Notes under the pieces: generated by a model
What the model was told of the DNA's origin: nothing
Database searches by the model: none
The model's input: the letters and a program-made list of their open reading frames with translations, nothing else
Part shown: positions 58,666 through 64,000 of the stretch, piece by piece
How the letters are laid out: each line of letters opens with the position of its first letter
How positions within the stretch are numbered: position 1 is the stretch's first letter
Assembly: GCF_024172165.1 (NCBI RefSeq)
Contig: NZ_JAMZEB010000002.1
Coordinates: 7,089,501 to 7,153,500, forward strand
Reading direction: 5' to 3'
Source: Nonomuraea thailandensis
GTDB lineage: Bacteria > Actinomycetota > Actinomycetes > Streptosporangiales > Streptosporangiaceae
DNA length: 64,000 bases
Translations under genes and position numbers: made by a program

Positions 58666-61665
58666 TCAGCTTCCTCTCGCCACGGTCAGCGTCATGGACC
58701 AGGAGTAGCGGCGGACCTCCAGGCGGTACCGCCCGGGCAGCGCCGGGCCGCAGGAGGCGCTGCCGATGCCCTGCTGGCCGTGGTCGAGGTTCAGCCACAC
58801 GCGCCCGGAGTCGGTCAGGTCGTGCGGGTGGCGGGCGGCCTGCAGGGCCTCGCTCGTCCAGCGGCGGGCGGTGAAGTCCAGGTGCGGCTCGCCGTCCACG
58901 CGCAGGATGGGCAGCCCGGGGCCGGACAGCTCCAGCCAGCGGGTCTCGACGTGGTTGCCGTTCTCCTGGGGGACGAGGTAGGGGGTCTGGAGGGCGTCGA
59001 TGGACCGGGCGTACCTGCCGACCCGGGCGGCGGCGCGGCTGTCGGCGTACGACTCCCCCGGGCCCCGGCCGAGCCAGAGGACGTCGGTGTAGCCGCCGGG
59101 GAGCGACCATCTCGTGCCCATGCGGGGCGGGTTGACGGTGAGGTGGCCGTAGGCGGTGTCGTCCCAGTCGCCCACGGGGTCGGCCTCGACGAGGAGGTGG
59201 AGCGTGCCGTCCCGCCAGCGGTAGGTGTAGGTGGTGCGGAAGCCGAGGGTGCGGGTGGCGGGGCCGCTGCGGCCGCGTACGACGAGGGTGTGGCCGTCGG
59301 GGCGCTCGACGCCGCCGGCGCGGTGCAGGAAGCGGTCCAGGCCGACCGCCTCCCAGTCGGCGGCCAGGGCGTTCCTGGGGCCCTGGCCGCGGTCGTTCTC
59401 GGTGGGGGCGCGCCAGACGTCGAGCACGGGGCCGTCCAGTTCGAGCTCGCCGAGGCGGGTCAGGCGTCCCGTCCTGCCGTCGAACGCCGCCTCGCCGAGC
59501 CGCACCTCCCCCGCCCGGCCGCCCGTCGCGGTGGCGGGGCGCGGGTGGCGCGGGGCGCGGCGGTGGGGCGTGCCCGGGCCGAGCCTCGCCTGCCCCCAGG
59601 CGATCACGTGGCCGGCCGGAGCCCAGCGGGTGTCCTCGGCGAGCACGGCCTCGATGGTCAGCCACCTCTCACCGGACGCTTCCGCCCGCCCCGGCTCGCG
59701 CGCCATGGCGGCGGCCTCGTCAGGCGGGGGCACGCGCACCTCCGGCCGTGCCGTGGCGGCGGCCTCCTCGGGCAGCGGCACGCGCACCTCCGACCGCGCC
59801 GGGCAGTCCGGCACCGCCAGCCGCCCCTCGGCCTTGAGGATGCCGTCCGCCTTCACCCGCCAGCGGAAGCTCAGGTGCGCCAGCGACACCGCGTCGTGCT
59901 TGTTGACGACCACGACCTCGCCGCCCTCCACCGAGATCGACACCGGCTCGATGGCCTTGCGCAGCTCGGCCAGCCCGGGCGACGGCGTGCGGTCGGGGAA
60001 CAGCAGCCCGTCCAGGCAGTACCGCTCGCCGTTGGGCTGGTGGTCGATGTCCCCGCCGTGCCGGTAGTACCGGCGGCCGAGCGCGTCCACCCCCGCCAGC
60101 CCGTGATCGATCCACTCCCACACGAACGCCCCGCAGAACCGCTCGTACGACTCCAGGATCGTCTGGTAGTCCACGAGCGAGCCGGGCCCGTTGCCCATGG
60201 CGTGCGCGTACTCGCACAGCAGGAACGGCAGCCCGCGCCGCCGCACGTCGTCCGCCGAGCCGGGCACGACGCCCTCGGGCGTCTCCTCCTTGCGCCGCCC
60301 GACGCGTTCGAGGTCGTCCAGCGACGGATACATGAGGCTGTAGAAGTCGGAGTGCCGGTAGCTGGGATCGCGCTCGTAGTGCAGGAGCCGGGTGGGGTCG
60401 CGCTCGCGGATCCAGGTCTCGATGTCGGCGAAGGCGGGGCCGCTGCCGCTCTCGTTGCCGAGGGACCAGATGACGACGCTGGGATGGTTCTTGTCGCGCT
60501 CGACCATGCGGCGGGCGCGGTCGAGCAGGGCCTCGCGCCACATGGGCTCGGCGGGCGGGTTGCCCTCCCAGCCGGCGTAGATGAAGCCGTGGGTCTCGAT
60601 GTCGCACTCGTCCACGACCCACAGCCCGTACTCGTCGCACAGCCGCAGGAACTCCGGGTGGGGCGGGTAGTGGGCGGTGCGGACGGCGTTGACGTTGTGC
60701 CGCTTCATCAGCTCGATGTCGCGGATCATGGTCTCGCGGTCGAGGGAGCGGCCCCTGTCGGGGTCGTGCTCGTGCCGGTTGACGCCGCGGAACAGCACCG
60801 GCGCCCCGTTGACGAGCAGCCGTCCGCCGGAGATCTCGACGGTTCTGAAGCCGATCGCCAGCTCGATCGTCTCCCCGGCGGCGGACAGGGTGCCGCGGTA
60901 GAGGCGGGGGTGCTCGGCGCTCCACGGCTCCACCCGGTCGATCGTGATCTCCTCGCCGGTGGCGGCGGCGATGCCGAGCTCCGGCACCTCCACCAGGCCG
61001 GGGGCGTCGGCGGTGACCAGGAGGGTTCCGGTGCCGGAGGAGTAGGAGGCGCGTACGGTGAAGTCGTCGATGCCGCCCTCGGGCCTGGACAGCAGCTCCA
61101 CGTCGCGGAAGATGCCGGGCAGCCACCACATGTCCTGGTCTTCGAGGTAGCTGCCCGACGACCAGCGCTGCACGCGTACGGCGAGGAGGTTGCCGCGCGG
61201 CCGGACCTTGCCCGTGACGTCGAACTCGAACGGCAGCCTGCTGCCCTTGGAGTGCCCGAGCAGCTCGCCGTTCAGCCAGGCGGTGCCGCAGGAGTCGACG
61301 CCCTGGAAGCGCAGCACCGCGCGCCCGCCCGGCCAGCCGGGTGGCAGGTCGAAGCGCAGCCGGTGGTCGCCGGTCGGGTTCTGGTCCGGCAGGTACGGCG
61401 GGTCGATGGGGAACGGGTAGGCGGTGTTGGTGTAGAGGGGCTGGTCGTGCCCTTCCAGCACCCAGTGCGACGGCACCCTGATCGAATCCCAGCCCGTGTC
61501 GTCGAGGCCGGGGTCCGCGATCGAGGGGCCGGTGCCGCCGGCGGTGCCGGAGAGCCGGAAGCGCCACTGGCCGTTGAGCGAGAGCCGGGGCGCGTCGGAG
61601 ACGAAGTCCGCGCGGGGCGCCCGCCGCCCTGAGCCCGGCCCGGGGTCCTCATGGAACTCGAGCAT
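58666..61665 (-). CDS. GH2 family beta-galactosidase, LacZ type
   Basis: 999-residue LacZ-type enzyme. The sugar-binding N-terminal domain (SLNGQWRFRL; PSHWVLEGHDQPLYTNTAYP), an immunoglobulin-like domain, the TIM barrel (LFRGVNRHEHDPDRGRSLD) and the Bgal_small_N domain (VLDVWRAPTENDRG; WLGRGPGESYADS) are all seen. Acid/base Glu is in SLGNESGSGPAF (about residue 403) and the nucleophile in LCEYAHAMGNGPGS (about 487). Likely removes beta-galactose of RG-I side chains after uptake. ATG 61665 with GGAGGG upstream; frames extending further read through the operator. Co-transcribed with the acyltransferase fusion. Divergent from GH42. Confidence 0.92.
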   Translation of the reverse strand: MLEFHEDPGPGSGRRAPRADFVSDAPRLSLNGQWRFRLSGTAGGTGPSIADPGLDDTGWDSIRVPSHWVLEGHDQPLYTNTAYPFPIDPPYLPDQNPTGDHRLRFDLPPGWPGGRAVLRFQGVDSCGTAWLNGELLGHSKGSRLPFEFDVTGKVRPRGNLLAVRVQRWSSGSYLEDQDMWWLPGIFRDVELLSRPEGGIDDFTVRASYSSGTGTLLVTADAPGLVEVPELGIAAATGEEITIDRVEPWSAEHPRLYRGTLSAAGETIELAIGFRTVEISGGRLLVNGAPVLFRGVNRHEHDPDRGRSLDRETMIRDIELMKRHNVNAVRTAHYPPHPEFLRLCDEYGLWVVDECDIETHGFIYAGWEGNPPAEPMWREALLDRARRMVERDKNHPSVVIWSLGNESGSGPAFADIETWIRERDPTRLLHYERDPSYRHSDFYSLMYPSLDDLERVGRRKEETPEGVVPGSADDVRRRGLPFLLCEYAHAMGNGPGSLVDYQTILESYERFCGAFVWEWIDHGLAGVDALGRRYYRHGGDIDHQPNGERYCLDGLLFPDRTPSPGLAELRKAIEPVSISVEGGEVVVVNKHDAVSLAHLSFRWRVKADGILKAEGRLAVPDCPARSEVRVPLPEEAAATARPEVRVPPPDEAAAMAREPGRAEASGERWLTIEAVLAEDTRWAPAGHVIAWGQARLGPGTPHRRAPRHPRPATATGGRAGEVRLGEAAFDGRTGRLTRLGELELDGPVLDVWRAPTENDRGQGPRNALAADWEAVGLDRFLHRAGGVERPDGHTLVVRGRSGPATRTLGFRTTYTYRWRDGTLHLLVEADPVGDWDDTAYGHLTVNPPRMGTRWSLPGGYTDVLWLGRGPGESYADSRAAARVGRYARSIDALQTPYLVPQENGNHVETRWLELSGPGLPILRVDGEPHLDFTARRWTSEALQAARHPHDLTDSGRVWLNLDHGQQGIGSASCGPALPGRYRLEVRRYSWSMTLTVARGS

Positions 61666-61695
61666 TGTACGAGCGTCCCTCCGCCGAGGTGCGAC

Positions 61696-61705
61696 AAAAC
61701 GTTTT
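61696..61705. promoter_or_regulatory. LacI-family operator, AAAACGTTTT
   Basis: Perfect 10-bp palindrome AAAACGTTTT at 61696-61705 (context ACAAAACGTTTTAACC), the classic LacI/GalR half-site arrangement centred on CG. It lies 31 bases upstream of the GH2 start on the minus strand. A second palindrome ACCCT-ATA-AGGGT (61707-61719) follows directly. Confidence 0.65.
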
Positions 61706-61748
61706 AACCCTATAAGGGTGATCGCTTCTCCACCAGATCTCACAGGCA

Positions 61749-61776
61749 TTGACATCCGACCGTGAATAAATATATC
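61749..61776 (+). promoter_or_regulatory. Promoter of the GH42-GH29 operon with recurrent palindrome
   Basis: TTGACA (61749-61754), 16 bases, TATATC (61771-61776) form a plausible promoter. The recurrent motif TGAATA-AA-TATATC (61763-61776; left half exact, right half 3 of 6) covers the -10 box. Confidence 0.55.
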
Positions 61777-61782
61777 CTCCGG

Positions 61783-61795
61783 TAAATCGTTTTAA
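61783..61795. promoter_or_regulatory. Second LacI-type site, TAAATCGTTTTAA
   Basis: AAATCGTTTT at 61784-61793 differs from the AAAACGTTTT palindrome at one position and lies 18 bases before the GH42 start. The two LacI-like sites flank the divergent region, so one LacI-family regulator (not encoded in the window) may control both galactosidase genes in addition to the recurrent palindrome. Confidence 0.55.
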
Positions 61796-61812
61796 GATTC
61801 GCTGGGGATCCC

Positions 61813-63849
61813 ATGACGCCATCACCCCCGACGAGCAGCACCGGCATCCGCTTCGGCACCGCCTACTACTGGGAATACCAGCAGGCCCCCGACCTCGATC
61901 GCGACCTCGACCTCATGGTCCGGGCCGGGATCGACACCATCCGGGTCGGCGAGTCCGTCTGGTCGACCTGGGAGCCCCGCGACGGCGAGTTCGCCCTCGA
62001 CTGGCTGACCCCCGTCCTGGACGGCGCCTCGGAACGCGGCATGAAGGCCCTGCTCGGCACCCCCACGTACGCCGTCCCGCCCTGGTTGCAGCGCAAGCAC
62101 CCCGAGCTGGCCGTCGTGCGGGCCGACGGCCGCCGGGTCCCCTGGGGCGCGCGCCAGGAGGTGGACTTCACCTCCCCGCTCTTCCGCCGCTACGCCGAAC
62201 GCGTCATCCGCCAGGTCGTCGGCCGCCACGGCGGTCACCCGGCCGTGCTCGGCGTCCAGCTCGACAACGAGCCCGGTCTGCACCTCATCCACAACGAGCC
62301 GGTGTTCGAGCGGTTCAGGTCCTGGCTGGCCAAGCGGTACGGCGACGTCGAGCGCCTGAACGAGGAGTGGGGCCTGGCGTACTGGTCGCACCGCCTCGGC
62401 TCCTGGGACGAGCTGTGGCCGCCCGCCGGCAACACCACCCCGTCCTACGACCTGGCCTGGCGGCGCTTCCAGGCCGAGCTGACCACCGAGTTCATCGCCT
62501 GGCAGGCGGCCATCGTGCGCGAGCTGGTCCCGGAGGACCGCGAGCTGACCACGTGCCTGGCCTACCAGCGCCCGGCCCTGCACGACGTGGAGCTGTCCGA
62601 GCACCTGACCGTCACCAGCGGGAACGCGTACTACCTGACCCAGGACGCCCTGACCCGCGACTCGCCCCCTGAGATCACCTGGTTCGCCACCGGGGCCGCC
62701 GGGCTGTTCCAGGCGGCCGACCGCATGTACGCCGCCAAGCGGCGGCGCTTCTGGGTGACGGAGACCAACGCCGGCTCCATCGCCGGGTCCCAGCTCAACC
62801 TGCCGCCCTACGACGGCCAGCTCCGCCAGGCCGCGTGGGCGCTGGTGGCGCGCGGCGCGGAGCTGATCTCGTACTGGCACTGGCACACGCTGCCCTACGG
62901 CGCGGAGACGTACTGGGGCGGGATCCTCGGCCACGCCATGGAGCCGGGCCGCGTCTACCACGAGATCGCCGCGCTGGGCGCGGAGCTGGCGCGGGCGGCC
63001 GGGGACGTCACGGGCCTGACCCCGGACGCCGACGTCGGCTTCCTGTACTCCCACGACAGCAAGTGGGCCCTGACCTTCCAGCCGCCGCTCACCCTCGACG
63101 GCCGCAACCCCGACCACGACTCCTACGAGCGCATCCTGGCCACCTTCTACCAGGGCGCGGCCGACGCGGGGCGGCAGGCGGCGTTCGTGACACCCGCACA
63201 GGTCAAACGTTTGCCCACGGTCGTCGCGCCCGCGCTCTACTGCCTGTCCGACGGGACGGCGCGGGAGCTGGAGGCGTACGCGCGGGGCGGCGGGCACCTC
63301 GTCCTGACCTTCCGCACGGGCTACGCCGACGAGGAGGCCAGGGCGCGGGCCGAGATCGCGCCCGGCCCGCTGCGCGCCCTGGCCGGGGTGCGCTACCTGG
63401 AGTACTCGACGCTGCTGGAGCCGGTCCCCCTGCACGGGCTCGGCACGCGGGACGTCGCCCGGCACTGGGCCGACGCCCTGGAGCCGGAAGGAGCCGAGCC
63501 GCTGGCCCGCTACGACCACCACCACTTCGGCCGCTGGCCCGCGATCACCCGCCACCGCGTGGGCACCGGCACGGTGACGTACGTGGGCACCCTGCCGGGC
63601 CGTGAGCTGACGGCCGAGCTGTTCCGCCGTCAGCGGCCCACGGCCCTGGTGACGGCGCAGTCGCCGCAGGTCACCCTGCACTCGGCGGTCAACGCGCGCG
63701 GCGAGCGCCTCTGGTTCGCCCACAACTGGTCCGGCCGCGAGAGCGAGGTGACCCTGACCGCCCAGGCGCGCGAGGTCACCGGCCGCCGCGAACCGTTACG
63801 GCCGGGCCCGCTGCGCCTGGCTCCCTTCGACGTACGAGTGGTGAAATGA
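61813..63849 (+). CDS. GH42 family beta-galactosidase
   Basis: 678 residues, normal GH42 size. The TIM barrel begins at about 12 (IRFGTAYYWEYQQAPDLDRD). Acid/base Glu153 is in VQLDNEPGLH and nucleophile Glu317 in FWVTETNAGS, the expected pair. WYWHW-like SYWHWHTLPYGAETYWGGIL is the substrate pocket; the middle trimerisation domain (about 395-590) and a C-terminal beta domain (about 600-678) follow. No signal peptide: it should act on galacto-oligosaccharides in the cytosol. ATG 61813; the stop overlaps the fucosidase ATG. It is the first gene of an operon that leaves the window. Confidence 0.9.
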   Translation: MTPSPPTSSTGIRFGTAYYWEYQQAPDLDRDLDLMVRAGIDTIRVGESVWSTWEPRDGEFALDWLTPVLDGASERGMKALLGTPTYAVPPWLQRKHPELAVVRADGRRVPWGARQEVDFTSPLFRRYAERVIRQVVGRHGGHPAVLGVQLDNEPGLHLIHNEPVFERFRSWLAKRYGDVERLNEEWGLAYWSHRLGSWDELWPPAGNTTPSYDLAWRRFQAELTTEFIAWQAAIVRELVPEDRELTTCLAYQRPALHDVELSEHLTVTSGNAYYLTQDALTRDSPPEITWFATGAAGLFQAADRMYAAKRRRFWVTETNAGSIAGSQLNLPPYDGQLRQAAWALVARGAELISYWHWHTLPYGAETYWGGILGHAMEPGRVYHEIAALGAELARAAGDVTGLTPDADVGFLYSHDSKWALTFQPPLTLDGRNPDHDSYERILATFYQGAADAGRQAAFVTPAQVKRLPTVVAPALYCLSDGTARELEAYARGGGHLVLTFRTGYADEEARARAEIAPGPLRALAGVRYLEYSTLLEPVPLHGLGTRDVARHWADALEPEGAEPLARYDHHHFGRWPAITRHRVGTGTVTYVGTLPGRELTAELFRRQRPTALVTAQSPQVTLHSAVNARGERLWFAHNWSGRESEVTLTAQAREVTGRREPLRPGPLRLAPFDVRVVK

Positions 63850-64000
63850 CCCCGTTCCAACCCACCTGGGAATCCCTGCGCACCCACCGCATCCCGCAGT
63901 GGTTCGGCGAGGCCAAGTTCGGCATCTGGTCGCACTGGGGCCCGCAGTCCGTGGCCCGCTCGGGCGACTGGTACGCCCGCCACCTCTACGGCATGCAACC
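63846..64000 (+). CDS. GH29 family alpha-L-fucosidase (5' end only)
   Basis: Only the first 51 codons are present; the gene runs beyond the window. The start ATG 63846 overlaps the GH42 stop (ATGA). The peptide begins MTPFQPTWESL and contains QWFGEAKFGIWSHWGPQSV followed by SGDWYAR..YGM, the N-terminal signature of GH29 alpha-L-fucosidases. No signal peptide is present, so a cytosolic fucosidase acting on imported oligosaccharides is expected. It adds fucose to the sugars the locus can release. Confidence 0.8.
   Translation, partial: MTPFQPTWESLRTHRIPQWFGEAKFGIWSHWGPQSVARSGDWYARHLYGMQ

Overview
The window is very GC-rich DNA with strong G/C preference at third codon positions, many GTG and TTG starts, Tat-exported hydrolases, and TetR, Rrf2, SorC and ECF-type regulators. 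This points to a filamentous actinomycete. Gene style suggests a Streptosporangiaceae/Nonomuraea-like organism, but that is inference and not shown by any marker gene. I see no tRNA, rRNA, CRISPR array, insertion sequence or origin.

About 54 of the 64 kb looks like one large pectin-utilisation locus whose enzyme set best matches rhamnogalacturonan II (RG-II) and RG-I. Block A (1-10462): end of a sugar ABC transporter, an uncharacterised alpha-toroid-like protein, an RraA/HMG-type aldolase-fold protein, two tandem secreted GH141-like beta-helix proteins and a Tat-exported GH106 rhamnosidase. Block B (20138-29296): a secreted pectin methylesterase, a Tat-exported esterase-like protein, then an operon with a nucleoside-hydrolase-like protein, a TIM-barrel sugar isomerase, a split transketolase, an FGGY kinase and a SorC-type regulator. 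The isomerase, kinase and split transketolase are the parts list of the D-apiose (isomerase, apulose kinase, apulose-4-phosphate transketolase) pathway. Block C (29509-47532): an 18-kb operon with a pectate lyase, a five-gene family-5 (Dpp/Opp-type) oligosaccharide ABC importer, two sialidase-fold proteins, a family-1 sugar-binding protein, two apiosidase-like proteins, another uncharacterised alpha-toroid-like protein and a cytosolic GH28. Block D (49201-64000): GH127 arabinofuranosidase, a divergent GH127-like enzyme, GH78 rhamnosidase, SGNH esterase, an acyltransferase/alpha-domain fusion, GH2 and GH42 galactosidases and the start of a GH29 fucosidase.

Between blocks A and B lies an unrelated segment (10425-19981): dienelactone-hydrolase-like gene, small membrane proteins, TetR and Rrf2 regulators with clear operators, an SMP-30-like protein, an MFS exporter, a PD-(D/E)XK-like protein, an ECF42-type sigma factor with its YCII partner, a DUF998 protein and a gene remnant. 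A putative AAA ATPase sits between blocks C and D.

Proposed logic: secreted enzymes (pectate lyase, methylesterase, GH141-like, GH106, sialidase-fold) open the polymer; oligosaccharides enter through the ABC importers; leaderless GH28, GH127, GH78, GH2, GH42 and GH29 enzymes trim them in the cytosol; apiose is isomerised, phosphorylated and split by transketolase. A 14-bp palindrome of the form TGAATA-N2-TATTCA recurs upstream of five transcription units in blocks B-D (20161, 22944, 29414, 51115, 51185, 61763) and probably defines a shared regulon.
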